A stretch of 64,000 nucleotides of DNA from Prochlorococcus sp. AG-347-G20 (GCA_003281645.1 QCBJ01000001.1:1-64000); one strand, 5' to 3'. Positions 1-9,229 are shown, numbered from the stretch's first letter. Notes: generated from the sequence alone by a model not told the origin. Numbers and translations are program-made.

Positions 1-1
1 T

Positions 2-277
2 TCAGTTTCTTATAAGACATTTGAACCATTTTCCTTAAGGAAGTTTCAATATTTCTTAGATAATCAAATCTCACAAAATGTATTTAGAGCAAAAGGAATA
101 TTATGGTTTATGGAAAGTGAGAGAAAACATATTTTTCACCTATCTGGAAAGCGGTTTTCTCTAGATGATGAGGAATGGACAAAAGAAAAATCTAACAAGA
201 TAGTATTAATTGGAAAAAACTTAGATCACCAAACTATTAAAAATCAACTGTCATCATGTAGATTTAATTCAGATTAA
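2..277 (+). CDS. CobW-family GTP-binding protein, C-terminal fragment (partial)
   Basis: This is an open frame of 91 codons running in from the left edge to a TAA. The residues FRAKGILWF, followed about ten residues later by HIFHLSGKRF and a DDEEW segment, match the CobW_C domain that ends CobW/COG0523 GTPases. These proteins are metal-related GTPases (cobalt, zinc or iron trafficking). The GTPase domain lies outside the window, so the metal cannot be inferred. It ends 26 bases before the iron-type ABC permease on the same strand, which suggests co-transcription. Confidence 0.7.
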   Translation, partial: SVSYKTFEPFSLRKFQYFLDNQISQNVFRAKGILWFMESERKHIFHLSGKRFSLDDEEWTKEKSNKIVLIGKNLDHQTIKNQLSSCRFNSD

Positions 278-303
278 AGTTCATATTAGGATTTAATTAA
301 TTT

Positions 304-1842
304 TTGAAAATACGCATTAAAGGTTTTAAAAAAACATTAACAAAATTAAATTTTCTTTATTTCACTTCGTTTATTGTTTCACTTTTAGTAATCATTCCAA
401 TTTTCAATTTTCTTCTTGAGGGAATTGATTACATTATTAGTGGAAATTTTTCATTAGGTATTGCTGGAGGAGAAGAGGTATTAGGAACTTTAAAAGTTCT
501 AATATTGACAAGTTTTTTTGGAGGCGGGTTAGGAACTTTGAATGGATGGTTACTTTCAAATTGTGATTTTAAGTTCAGAAAAGTTCTCCGTATTTGTCAG
601 CTAGTTCCACTAGCTGCCCCAGCATATCTAATAACAGCTATTTTGCAGGATTTAGGAAGTATTTTTGGGTATCAAGTAACTGGTTTATGGTGGGGGGTAT
701 TAATACTTTCAATTTCCACTTATCCATATGTATTCATTCTTGCTAACGAAAGTTTTAATAAATTTGGAGTTAATCAAATCAATGCTAGTAGAGGATTAGG
801 AGTAGGGCCTTGGAGGAGCTTCTTTAAAATCGCTTTGCCAATGGCGTTACCCGCATTAATAACAGGAATAAGTTTAATGTGTATGGAAGTAATGAATGAA
901 TTAGGTACATTTGCATTATTAAACATACCAAGTATTTCTACTGGTATAGCTGAAAATTGGATAATTGAGGGTAATCCAAAAAGTGCTATTGGATTATCTT
1001 TGGTAGCCTTATTAATGATTTTCACTTTAATTATTTTCGAAAAGTTATCAAGAAGAAGATCAAAAAGGTGGAGTGAAAATCCTGCATCAAAAGATTCTCA
1101 AGGATGGGAATTAAACAACATTAGAGCTTTTGCAGCAATAATCATATCTTTATTTCCTCCAATTTTCTCTTTTGGGATTCCATGTTTTTGGGTTCTACTC
1201 AATATAGATCTAATTCAAAAAGGGTTATCTATAGAATTACTTAGCCTATCACTAAGGACATTAAGTCTAGGAATTTTAACTGCATTAATAGCAATGCTAT
1301 TCTCCTTAATAATTTCCTTAGCCAGACGCCCAAATAAAAGTTTATTACTAGGACTGATAACAAATCTTGCGGGGATAGGTTACGCAATCCCAGGCACTGT
1401 ATTAGCTTTATCTTTAATAAGCATTTCTTCTTCAAAATTTAATTTTATTGCTATTTGCTTACTAATTTGGGGTTATCTTGTCCGATTTCTAACTATCTCT
1501 AAGGGTTCTATTGATTCAAGTCTTGAGAGAATTTCTCCTAGTCTTGATGAAGCAGCACTTGGACTAGGAGAGAATTGGCTGGGTATCATCAAAAGAATTC
1601 ACCTACCTCTTCTTCAAGGACCAATATTCGTAGGATCACTTTTAGTTTTTGTTGATACGATAAAAGAATTACCCATAACCTTTATTTTAAGACCATTCGA
1701 TTTCGATACATTATCTGTGAGAATATATCAATATGCTGGAGATGAAAGAATGGTAGAGGCAATATTACCGGCCATTCTTATCATGACTTTAGGCCTTATT
1801 GCATCAATTACATTGATACCAAGTTTAGAGAAAAAAAACTAA
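304..1842 (+). CDS. futB: Iron(III) ABC transporter permease, FutB/AfuB-like
   Basis: This 512-residue inner-membrane permease should move ferric iron from a periplasmic binding protein into the cell. It is a fused two-half permease. Each half has about six hydrophobic segments and one EAA-type cytoplasmic loop that contacts the ATPase: ASRGLGVGPWRSFFKIALP near residue 160 and EAALGLGENW near 415. The start is TTG, and no in-frame ATG lies close by. No ATPase or binding-protein gene is adjacent; in Prochlorococcus those fut genes sit elsewhere. It overlaps the convergent UPF0104 gene by 4 bases. Iron as the substrate is inferred from family resemblance; thiamine permeases share this architecture. 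Confidence 0.75.
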   Translation: MKIRIKGFKKTLTKLNFLYFTSFIVSLLVIIPIFNFLLEGIDYIISGNFSLGIAGGEEVLGTLKVLILTSFFGGGLGTLNGWLLSNCDFKFRKVLRICQLVPLAAPAYLITAILQDLGSIFGYQVTGLWWGVLILSISTYPYVFILANESFNKFGVNQINASRGLGVGPWRSFFKIALPMALPALITGISLMCMEVMNELGTFALLNIPSISTGIAENWIIEGNPKSAIGLSLVALLMIFTLIIFEKLSRRRSKRWSENPASKDSQGWELNNIRAFAAIIISLFPPIFSFGIPCFWVLLNIDLIQKGLSIELLSLSLRTLSLGILTALIAMLFSLIISLARRPNKSLLLGLITNLAGIGYAIPGTVLALSLISISSSKFNFIAICLLIWGYLVRFLTISKGSIDSSLERISPSLDEAALGLGENWLGIIKRIHLPLLQGPIFVGSLLVFVDTIKELPITFILRPFDFDTLSVRIYQYAGDERMVEAILPAILIMTLGLIASITLIPSLEKKN

Positions 1843-2795
1843 ATTCTTTTAGAAACTTTTCTTATTAAGAAAGGTAAGCTTAACAACAAATCTGCAGAGG
1901 TAGATATAACCCTAAAATAAACTAAGCTTATAAGAATTATATTTTCTGGAATACTTTTGCCAACAAATAAAAGGAGGCAAGCCTCAAAAACGCCAACTCC
2001 TCCTGGAGCTGCTGGGACTACCAAGCCTATAGACCATGACAAAGAAAAGATTACTAATAAAAATATAATGTTTAGAGTATTACTTGTATAAAAAGTATTT
2101 AAGCAAATATAAAAACCAATAAATTTAGATAAAACAAAGCCAATTTCAAGAAATAAAGCTCTAGAGGGGAAAAAAGAAACTATATTTATTCTCTCTTCAA
2201 ATTGGCCCTTTGGATTTGGAAGTCTCAAAACCTCAAATACTTTCCCCTTTAGAGAAACTAATATTTTTAGTATTAAAAAAATAAATTTTTTATTTAAGAA
2301 TATTAAAGGAAAAATTAAAAAAAAATAAAATGGTGAAAAAATTAATCCCATTGATGACAAGAGAAAAGATCCACTCAACATAAAATAAGGTTCTATGAGT
2401 GTCGAACACAAAGCAATCTGAGGGTTACTTATTTTTTTTATAAAATTAAATCTTTCAACAAAATGCCACATCCCTCCTGGGACATATTTAAGAATATTAG
2501 TTAAAACATAAAAAGAAACTAGATTGTTACTTTTAAATTCTTTCCCTAACCATTTAACAATATATTTCCATGCATAAGCGTTCAGATAAATACTTAAAAC
2601 ACAAAATAAAAATGATAAAGATAGATTAATTCCATTTCTTTCTAAATTGATATCAAAAGAAATTTGATCGATATTATCAAAAAAATAGATGCAAAAATAT
2701 GACAAGCTTGAAATAAAAAATATACTCTTTAAACCACCAAAATTAATTTTTTTAAGAAATTTAAAATATCTTTGATTACTTGTATTAAATATCAT
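1839..2795 (-). CDS. UPF0104 / lysylphosphatidylglycerol synthase-type membrane protein
   Basis: This 318-residue protein has about eight hydrophobic segments. Near residues 250-270 it carries LVVPAAPGGVGVFEA, the proline/glycine-rich signature of the UPF0104/AglD/MprF flippase-type membrane domain, and near 105 KYVPGGMWHF, another signature of the family. MprF's synthase domain is absent, so lysyl-lipid synthesis is not implied. Membrane-lipid or glycan handling is a family-level guess. Its start overlaps the stop of larC by 4 bases (ATGA arrangement), so the two are probably translationally coupled. Confidence 0.7.
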   Translation of the reverse strand: MIFNTSNQRYFKFLKKINFGGLKSIFFISSLSYFCIYFFDNIDQISFDINLERNGINLSLSFLFCVLSIYLNAYAWKYIVKWLGKEFKSNNLVSFYVLTNILKYVPGGMWHFVERFNFIKKISNPQIALCSTLIEPYFMLSGSFLLSSMGLIFSPFYFFLIFPLIFLNKKFIFLILKILVSLKGKVFEVLRLPNPKGQFEERINIVSFFPSRALFLEIGFVLSKFIGFYICLNTFYTSNTLNIIFLLVIFSLSWSIGLVVPAAPGGVGVFEACLLLFVGKSIPENIILISLVYFRVISTSADLLLSLPFLIRKVSKRI

Positions 2796-4030
2796 TTCCA
2801 GTTTTCAAATGCTTTAAATTTTTTACTTGACTCTCTTATTATTTTTCTTATTTCGTAAGTTGATATTTTATGCCTTAATTTTAATCTCAAAACCTCATCA
2901 TTTTCTGGTTTCATATTTATTGATCCATCTGGTTTCAGGGTTTGTTTAACTTTTATTTTTCCAAAAGTCGTTGAACATTCTCCTCTACGTCTAAGTAATA
3001 TCCACCTAGATTGGGTCCTTTCACGAACCCCAATAGTGTTTGAATAATCAAACCATAATCGCCTAAAATATTCTTTTTTCTCTATGGGCAAGATTGCTTG
3101 AATAGAAAATCCAATTCTATTCTTTTTCATATTGATAGCTTGATAGGAAACGTCGTAAGCTCCCTCAATTCTCAGTTTCTCCGCAAAATTAGATATATCT
3201 TCGGGTGTTTGATCATCAATCCATGCTTCTTGAATAGATATCTCTTCACACTTTGGACTGATTTGTGCATTATGATCAATAGAATTATCCTCAAATGAAG
3301 TAATTTTATAAACTCTTACCAAATTGGGGAATGGGAATTTTAGGTTACCAATACCTACTCCATAAGAATTAATAGAATATTTTGAAGGAGTTTTTTGATA
3401 GTCGACTAAATTAGCAAGTAAAGAAACGCCAGTTGGTGTTGAGAGTTCACCCTCTATTAAGTCACGGCTTGATAAAACCTTAATATTTTTTTGTCTTAAT
3501 AGCTCTATTACAGCAGGAGGTGGTACAGATAATTTTCCATGTTCAGTTTGAACAAAACCTTTCCCCAACATTGGTTCATTACAATAAACTCTCTTTGGAT
3601 TTAAGTAATTCAATGCAGCACATACTCCAATAATATCCACCAATGAATCTACAGCTCCAATTTCATGAAAATGAACATCATCAGATTCAATGCCATGAAC
3701 TTTTCCTTCCGCAATAGCTAAAGATTCAAATACTTCATAAATTAGTTTTTTTAATTTATCTTCTAAGTAGCCGTTTAAAATAAGTTCCTTAATACTTTTC
3801 CAAGTTCTTTTGATAGGACTACAATCAATATTCTCAACCTCTGCCTTGATGCCTCGGATTGAACAACTTTTTGATTCTTTAAAGTTTAGTTGATATAGAT
3901 TCTTTAATCCAAGATCAATAAGAGGCTGTTCAATAACTTTTTTAGGCACCCCTAAATCATAAAATGCTCCTAACAACATATCTCCAGAGATACCAGGAGA
4001 ACATTCAATTAAAACATCATCCATAATCAA
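2792..4030 (-). CDS. larC: LarC, nickel-pincer cofactor nickel insertion protein (UPF0272)
   Basis: This is a 412-residue LarC/UPF0272 protein. In Lactobacillus, LarC inserts nickel into the pyridinium bis-thiocarboxylate mononucleotide to finish the nickel-pincer cofactor. Family motifs are CSPGISGDMLLGAF at the N-terminus, VHFHEIGAVDSLVDI near residue 120 with its histidine cluster, and GELSTPTGVSLLANL near 195. The C-terminal half (about 255-400) fits the second LarC domain. No larA, larB or larE is nearby. It lies mid-run on the minus strand, upstream of and coupled to the UPF0104 gene. The family call is firm; the role in this organism is not known to me. Confidence 0.85.
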   Translation of the reverse strand: MIMDDVLIECSPGISGDMLLGAFYDLGVPKKVIEQPLIDLGLKNLYQLNFKESKSCSIRGIKAEVENIDCSPIKRTWKSIKELILNGYLEDKLKKLIYEVFESLAIAEGKVHGIESDDVHFHEIGAVDSLVDIIGVCAALNYLNPKRVYCNEPMLGKGFVQTEHGKLSVPPPAVIELLRQKNIKVLSSRDLIEGELSTPTGVSLLANLVDYQKTPSKYSINSYGVGIGNLKFPFPNLVRVYKITSFEDNSIDHNAQISPKCEEISIQEAWIDDQTPEDISNFAEKLRIEGAYDVSYQAINMKKNRIGFSIQAILPIEKKEYFRRLWFDYSNTIGVRERTQSRWILLRRRGECSTTFGKIKVKQTLKPDGSINMKPENDEVLRLKLRHKISTYEIRKIIRESSKKFKAFENWK

Positions 4031-4074
4031 AGATTTCTTAACTGATAAAATTACGTTGGAATTAACCTTTCATT

Positions 4075-4674
4075 CTAATTATTCTTAGAAAGATTTTTTT
4101 CAATCAATTCGTAATTTATTAATTGCAAAGAATTTCCATCTCTGTTGATATCTAAACTTACAAAGCTATGCAGAAGTTCAAGAGAAAGCTCTCCTTTTAT
4201 GACTAGTTTAAAATTTTTATTTTTTAAATTTTTTGAATTTATAGTTGGGCAGATTTTAATAACAAATTCTTTCTTTTTAGTGTTGACAAAAACTAATTCT
4301 CCTCTAACAGAAAAATAATTATCTTTTAAATCTAATTCTTCTAATAATTTTGAGAAGTTAGTTTTTGAAGAATCATTAGGGAAATCATTTAGTTGATAGG
4401 GATCCCAGATACCTGCAACCTGTAAATGCAAGTTTTGAGTGTTTTTATTCTTTGGATAAACAATCCAATAATAACTTTTCTTTAAATCAATATGCTTTTT
4501 TAAAAGTGATAATGCTTTACCTAGAACTACTGTTTCAATTTTTTCGTGTTTATTGTCAATTAAAAAGCCTCTATTTAGTTGTTCACTATTAAGAGGAGTG
4601 AATTTACCATTAATAATACCTATTGCTCTGTGCTGTAATTGGTTAGTAACTTTTGGGATAGGGTTTTTTAACAT
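4075..4674 (-). CDS. Conserved hypothetical protein, 199 aa
   Basis: I do not recognise a characterised function. The 199-residue product is lysine- and asparagine-rich, lacks signal peptide or membrane segments, and has the central motif YYWIVYPKNK followed by LHLQVAGIWDP. That pattern recalls a cyanobacterial family of unknown function, possibly OB-fold-like, because residues 120-165 alternate strand-forming stretches. It lies 44 bases upstream of larC and 39 bases downstream of another hypothetical gene, all on the minus strand, so it probably belongs to the same transcript. Confidence 0.6.
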   Translation of the reverse strand: MLKNPIPKVTNQLQHRAIGIINGKFTPLNSEQLNRGFLIDNKHEKIETVVLGKALSLLKKHIDLKKSYYWIVYPKNKNTQNLHLQVAGIWDPYQLNDFPNDSSKTNFSKLLEELDLKDNYFSVRGELVFVNTKKKEFVIKICPTINSKNLKNKNFKLVIKGELSLELLHSFVSLDINRDGNSLQLINYELIEKNLSKNN

Positions 4675-4713
4675 ATGAAAATTTGAAAATAAAAATTTAT
4701 CGTATTAAATTTC

Positions 4714-5013
4714 TTAATTTTCCTCCAAACTATTAAAAGACTTTAACGCATCATCAATTGCATCAGAAGGATCAGTCGCATCATTCATACTATTTTGCCT
4801 TCTAATCATTTCCACAAGTTCAAAAGGATTAGTTGGAAGAGCTGAACTATCATCTACTGTTTTAGTTGAGGTATCAATTTCTAATTCTTCAAATAAATAT
4901 TCAGCATTTAGGTAATCACCTTTTAAGGAAATTAATAAAGTAAAAAAAATCACAAAAGTTATTTGTCTAGGCAGGCTTTTGCAAAAATAATTTTTCATTT
5001 TATTTAATTTCAA
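4714..5013 (-). CDS. Small secreted or membrane-anchored hypothetical protein, 99 aa
   Basis: The 99-residue product begins with a basic stretch (about residues 1-16) and one hydrophobic segment (about 18-32), consistent with a signal peptide or signal anchor. The rest is short and acidic: TDPSDAIDDALKSFNSLEEN at the end, and NPFELVEMIRRQN near residue 62. No known domain is recognised. It is first in a probable minus-strand transcript leading to larC. It is divergent from xthA, with 57 bases between the start codons. Confidence 0.55.
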   Translation of the reverse strand: MKLNKMKNYFCKSLPRQITFVIFFTLLISLKGDYLNAEYLFEELEIDTSTKTVDDSSALPTNPFELVEMIRRQNSMNDATDPSDAIDDALKSFNSLEEN

Positions 5014-5070
5014 AATTCTTTAACACCATAAATACTTTGCTAACTTAATTTTACATAATTTGGTAGAAAT

Positions 5071-5916
5071 ATGTTAATAGCAACTTGGAATGTTAACTCT
5101 ATAAGAACAAGACTTTCACAAATAAGAGATTGGATTAGTAAAGCCAATCCAGATATTCTATGTTTGCAGGAAACAAAAGTGATGGATGATATTTTCCCTA
5201 TTGATCCTTTTGAAAAATTAGGATACTCAGTAGAGGTCTATGGGCAAAAATCATACAATGGTGTAGCTATTATTTCTAAAATAAAGCCAGAAAATGTTAA
5301 AAAAGGATTTTACGGTTGTACTAACTTTGATCAAAATATCGAAATTTTCTTAGATCAAAAAAGATTGATCTCTGCTGATATTAATGGTATTAAAATCATA
5401 AATGTTTACGTGCCAAACGGCTCTTCTCTAGAATCTAATAAGTTCAAATACAAAATTAATTGGTTAAATTGTTTAGCTTCATTTTTGGATGACCAAGAAA
5501 AAAAAGGAGAATTAATTTGTCTTATGGGTGATTTTAATATTGCTCTATCTAACTTGGATATTCATGATCCAAAGAAATATGAAGGAGGAATAATGGCATC
5601 TGAGATAGAGAGAAATGCACTAAATAATGTTCTGAAAAAAAGATTAATAGATTCGTTCAGGATTTTTGAACAAAATACTGGTCATTGGAGTTGGTGGGAT
5701 TACCGTAATAACGCATTTGATTTGAATAAAGGTTGGAGAATAGACCATATATATATCAGCAAAGAACTGTCATCAAAACTAAAAAGTTGTGTCATAGACA
5801 GCTCACCTAGAGGTAATTTGCGTCCAAGTGATCATGCCCCAGTAATGATAGAACTTAACTTAAACGACATAACTGAAGATTTTTTTGAGGATGAGGATAA
5901 TTTCTTCGAAATATAA
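5071..5916 (+). CDS. xthA: Exodeoxyribonuclease III (AP endonuclease)
   Basis: This 281-residue enzyme belongs to the exonuclease III/APE1 family, which cleaves the backbone at abasic sites and removes blocked 3' ends in base excision repair. Catalytic motifs in order: ATWNVNSIRTR at the start, CLQETKV near residue 32 (metal-binding Glu), NVYVPNGS near 110, GDFNIA near 150, and SDHAPVMIEL near 260 (catalytic Asp-His). The length is normal for the family. A short acidic tail follows the domain. The ATG is the first in frame. Confidence 0.93.
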   Translation: MLIATWNVNSIRTRLSQIRDWISKANPDILCLQETKVMDDIFPIDPFEKLGYSVEVYGQKSYNGVAIISKIKPENVKKGFYGCTNFDQNIEIFLDQKRLISADINGIKIINVYVPNGSSLESNKFKYKINWLNCLASFLDDQEKKGELICLMGDFNIALSNLDIHDPKKYEGGIMASEIERNALNNVLKKRLIDSFRIFEQNTGHWSWWDYRNNAFDLNKGWRIDHIYISKELSSKLKSCVIDSSPRGNLRPSDHAPVMIELNLNDITEDFFEDEDNFFEI

Positions 5917-6070
5917 ATAAGATAAATTGAATTTCTTTAATGCCTGAAAACGCTTATTAATAAAGAGTTATCAAAAATAAGATTGTTTTTTATCATGATT
6001 TCTTTAAAATTAATAATTTACAATCCAAACTATCGCAATAAAAATATCATAATGTAGAATTTCAATCTGA

Positions 6071-6099
6071 TTGACAAAATTTTTACTTATTTCTAATTT
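6071..6099 (+). promoter_or_regulatory. Candidate sigma-70 promoter of hemL
   Basis: A perfect TTGACA hexamer (6071-6076) is followed after 17 bases by TAATTT (6094-6099). The expected transcript would have a leader of about 37 bases before the GTG start of hemL. This is read from consensus only; the AT-rich background makes chance -10 matches common, but the full -35 with ideal spacing is notable. Confidence 0.5.
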
Positions 6100-6142
6100 A
6101 GAACATGACAAGATTTTTCTTAAAACATCATTTAGCTAAATT

Positions 6143-7444
6143 GTGACTGACATATTAAATTACACAAAATCTGAAGAAATTTTCTCTGCAGCCCAACAAC
6201 TAATGCCAGGAGGAGTTAGCTCTCCAGTAAGAGCTTTTAAGTCTGTAGGTGGCTTACCAATTGTTTTTGATAGAGTCAAAGGTCCTTTTGCTTGGGATAT
6301 TGATGGAAATAGATATATTGACTATATAGGAAGCTGGGGGCCGGCTATATGTGGACATGCTCACCCTGAAGTTACAACAGCATTACAGGAAGCAATTGAG
6401 AAAGGCACGAGCTTTGGTGCTCCATGCGTTCTAGAGAACAAACTTGCTGAAATGGTAATAGATGCAGTCCCATCTGTAGAAATGGTTAGATTTGTAAATA
6501 GTGGAACTGAAGCGTGCATGGCTGTTTTGAGACTCATGCGAGCATTTACTGGAAGAGATAAAGTCATCAAATTTGACGGTTGCTATCACGGCCATGCTGA
6601 TATGTTTTTAGTAAAAGCAGGATCTGGTGTAGCCACTCTGGGTTTACCAGATTCTCCAGGTGTTCCACGGACAACAACTGCCAACACACTTACGGCACCC
6701 TACAATGACCTTGAAGCAGTAAAAAAATTATTTTCTGAAAATCCTGATGCCATTTCTGGCGTTATACTCGAACCTATCGTTGGTAATGCTGGATTTATTA
6801 CTCCAGAACCTGGATTCTTGGAAGGATTAAGGGAATTAACTACTGAGAATGGATCCCTATTAGTTTTTGACGAAGTAATGACTGGATTCAGAATAAGTTA
6901 TGGAGGCGCTCAAGAAAAATTTGGGGTTACTCCTGATTTAACCACCCTTGGGAAAGTAATTGGTGGCGGCCTACCTGTTGGAGCTTATGGAGGCAAGAAA
7001 GAAATAATGGCAATGGTAGCGCCTTCAGGACCGGTATACCAAGCAGGTACTTTGAGCGGCAATCCTCTTGCAATGACTGCTGGAATAAAAACTCTAGAAC
7101 TGCTCAAACAAGATGGTACTTACGATAAACTTGATTCAACAACTTCTAGATTAATTGAAGGGATAATTCAGTCTGCAGAAAATAACGGTATCGCTATCAA
7201 TGGTGGAAGTGTAAGTGCTATGTTTGGATTTTTCTTATGCGAAGGGCCAGTAAGGAACTTTGATGAAGCCAAAACAAATGATGCCGAACTTTTTGGCAAG
7301 TTGCATAGAGAAATGCTTCTACGAGGAATTTACCTAGCCCCAAGTCCCTTCGAAGCTGGTTTCACATCACTAGCTCACAGCGAAGAAGAAATTGATAAAA
7401 CTATCGAGGCTTTTGACGAATCTTTCAATGCAATAAAAAAATAA
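6143..7444 (+). CDS. hemL: Glutamate-1-semialdehyde 2,1-aminomutase
   Basis: This 433-residue PLP enzyme converts glutamate-1-semialdehyde to 5-aminolevulinate, the first committed tetrapyrrole precursor, and so supplies chlorophyll, heme and cobamide synthesis. Seen: [13 protein letters not shown] near the N-terminus, [18 protein letters not shown] near residue 115, the PLP-binding Asp in [12 protein letters not shown] near 245, and the Schiff-base lysine in [12 protein letters not shown] near 272. Length and motifs are typical. Translation appears to start at GTG. A hairpin spans its stop codon. Confidence 0.97.
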   Translation: MTDILNYTKSEEIFSAAQQLMPGGVSSPVRAFKSVGGLPIVFDRVKGPFAWDIDGNRYIDYIGSWGPAICGHAHPEVTTALQEAIEKGTSFGAPCVLENKLAEMVIDAVPSVEMVRFVNSGTEACMAVLRLMRAFTGRDKVIKFDGCYHGHADMFLVKAGSGVATLGLPDSPGVPRTTTANTLTAPYNDLEAVKKLFSENPDAISGVILEPIVGNAGFITPEPGFLEGLRELTTENGSLLVFDEVMTGFRISYGGAQEKFGVTPDLTTLGKVIGGGLPVGAYGGKKEIMAMVAPSGPVYQAGTLSGNPLAMTAGIKTLELLKQDGTYDKLDSTTSRLIEGIIQSAENNGIAINGGSVSAMFGFFLCEGPVRNFDEAKTNDAELFGKLHREMLLRGIYLAPSPFEAGFTSLAHSEEEIDKTIEAFDESFNAIKK

Positions 7445-7487
7445 TCATTTACCTGTCTTTCTTCAAAGAAAAATAAGTAAATGATTA
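7442..7487. terminator. Hairpin between convergent hemL and SPFH genes
   Basis: An 11-base inverted repeat, TAATCATTTAC (7442-7452) and GTAAATGATTA (7477-7487), begins on the stop codon of hemL and lies 28 bases from the stop of the convergent SPFH gene. The interior can pair further (TCTTT with AAAGA). It has no long T-run directly after the stem on either strand, so it may act as a weak or bidirectional terminator or as a 3'-end protector. Confidence 0.5.
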
Positions 7488-7515
7488 AAACTTGAGAAAG
7501 ATTATTTCTAAATAA

Positions 7516-8319
7516 TTACCTTCTACCACCAACTATAACTGGGGGAGTACCTCCTTCTGAACCAGGCAAGCCAGGAACTACTTGTGTACTACCATCCCAT
7601 TTGTCGAGAAATAATTTGAAAAGTACCTGATCGTCAAGACTTCTATTTAAAGTCTCATATCTAAGTGCCTCTTGTTCTGCAATTTCAACTTCTGTCTTTG
7701 CTCTTAGTAATTGCTGACCAGCTATTTGCTTTTGTTCGATTGCAGCTCTATATTCTTCAGCGATCTCTAATCCAGTGAGATCTAAACTTTTAACATCTAC
7801 ATAATCGAATGAATTTAGTTCTTGTGCAACTGTATCCCCTACTTTCTCAGAGATTACTGCGAATTCAGTAGCAATTGTTTCTAGCTCATATTGAGAAAAG
7901 ACTGATTTTAGAGCTTTTAGCAAAGATGGCTGAACAATTTTCTGATAAACATCGCTATTTCTGCTTGCAATTGTTGCGAAAATTCTTCCTGCTTCATTAG
8001 GCTTTACTGAGTACTTAACAGTAGCTGTAGCCCTTATAACTTGAAGATCTTTGGTTAAAGTTTCAAATTTTTCGGGTTGAACTTGAGTTTTTATATCAAA
8101 TGGATATACAGATTGAACAAATGGAAGTTTAAAGTTTAAACCTGCTCTCCTGGAGGGGCCACTTACTTTCCCTAGTGTTGTAACAACTGCAACTTGTCCA
8201 GAAGGTACAACGAATAGAGATTGTGTTAGCAAAAGAAAGCCAGTAAAAGACAATACAATCAATAGTGTTGCTGTCCCACCAGGACCTGTTGGTGTGACAT
8301 TTTTAAAGGATGTTGACAT
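7516..8319 (-). CDS. Prohibitin-type SPFH-domain membrane protein
   Basis: The 267-residue protein has one N-terminal membrane segment (about residues 18-38), an SPFH/Band 7 domain (VVPSGQVAVVTTLGKVSG near 38, then PFDIKTQVQPEKF near 90) and a C-terminal helical stretch rich in Glu, Ala and Gln (about 190-235) typical of oligomerising prohibitins. The tail is glycine/proline-rich. These proteins form ring-like scaffolds in membranes, often thylakoid-associated in cyanobacteria. It stands alone, convergent with hemL. The family is clear, the exact role is not. Confidence 0.85.
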   Translation of the reverse strand: MSTSFKNVTPTGPGGTATLLIVLSFTGFLLLTQSLFVVPSGQVAVVTTLGKVSGPSRRAGLNFKLPFVQSVYPFDIKTQVQPEKFETLTKDLQVIRATATVKYSVKPNEAGRIFATIASRNSDVYQKIVQPSLLKALKSVFSQYELETIATEFAVISEKVGDTVAQELNSFDYVDVKSLDLTGLEIAEEYRAAIEQKQIAGQQLLRAKTEVEIAEQEALRYETLNRSLDDQVLFKLFLDKWDGSTQVVPGLPGSEGGTPPVIVGGRR

Positions 8320-8429
8320 TAAATTTTATCTTTATAATTTATCATATTTAAATAGACTAATTAGTGCATTAATAAGACATTTAATTAAAATGTTTTTTTA
8401 ATAATTGTAAGTTTAAATATAAATATTTA

Positions 8430-8639
8430 TTAGTAGATATTTGATTTAAATTCTTGCAAAAGTTTCAAATAAAGATCCTCATCTATTTCCCTAATGTCAT
8501 ATTCAGAGGGTAAAACACCATGCTTATGCTCATGTACCGCCATCCAACAAAATTTTTCTATTTCTTCTTTTGAAAAACGAGGATATTCTTTTACTTTTTT
8601 AATCAATGATTCAATTAAGGATTCTGAATTATCTAACAT
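8430..8639 (-). CDS. Hypothetical protein, 69 aa
   Basis: This small acidic soluble product (69 residues) contains FCWMAVHEHKHGVLPSEYDI, where a His-rich HEHKHG stretch precedes a charged helical tail. I do not recognise a domain. It lies 26 bases downstream of the YajQ gene on the same strand, so it is probably the last gene of that run. Confidence 0.5.
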   Translation of the reverse strand: MLDNSESLIESLIKKVKEYPRFSKEEIEKFCWMAVHEHKHGVLPSEYDIREIDEDLYLKLLQEFKSNIY

Positions 8640-8665
8640 ATTTTTAAATAGTCCTATTAAAGATC

Positions 8666-9163
8666 TTATCTAAAGTTATTAGCTTTTAGAGGAATGTTCA
8701 AAGACTCTTCCAATTCACCAACAAGCTTAATTGCTAATTGAAGATCATTTTTGCTCTTACTAGCAACTCTGAGTGTTTCTCCATTGATGCTGACATTGAT
8801 TTTTTTTATTTGATCTCTAATATTTTTACTGATTTTTTTTGCTATTTCTTGTTTAATTCCTTGTCTTAATAAAATTGTCTGTTTAATTCTATTACCACTA
8901 ACCATTTCAATTTCACCGTAGTCAAATATTTTTAGAGATAAGTTTCTTTTTATTGCCTTTTGTCTAATTATGTCATTGACAGCATTTAAGGTTAGTTCAC
9001 TATTGGTGATTATAAAAATATTTTCTTTATCTAATTCAACTGAGGTGTCTGTGCCCTTCAGATCGTAACGTTGAGAAATTTCCCTTTTTACTTGATCCAA
9101 AGTGTTGACTAATTCTTGTCTATCAAAATCAGAAACTACATCAAATGAAAAACTTTCTGCCAT
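8666..9163 (-). CDS. YajQ-family nucleotide-binding protein (UPF0234)
   Basis: The 165-residue product begins SFDVVSDFDRQELVNTLDQ and continues with QRYDLKGTDTSVEL, the signature of the YajQ/UPF0234 family. These are small cytosolic proteins with two ferredoxin-like domains; some members bind cyclic-di-GMP or other nucleotides. The length matches the family (about 160-165). It lies 66 bases downstream of the SLOG-like gene in a minus-strand run. Confidence 0.9.
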   Translation of the reverse strand: MAESFSFDVVSDFDRQELVNTLDQVKREISQRYDLKGTDTSVELDKENIFIITNSELTLNAVNDIIRQKAIKRNLSLKIFDYGEIEMVSGNRIKQTILLRQGIKQEIAKKISKNIRDQIKKINVSINGETLRVASKSKNDLQLAIKLVGELEESLNIPLKANNFR

Positions 9164-9229
9164 AGCAAATTATTAAACGCTAGATATTATTAGCATAAAT
9201 CATCTTATAAAAAGGGGAAATGGATTAAT

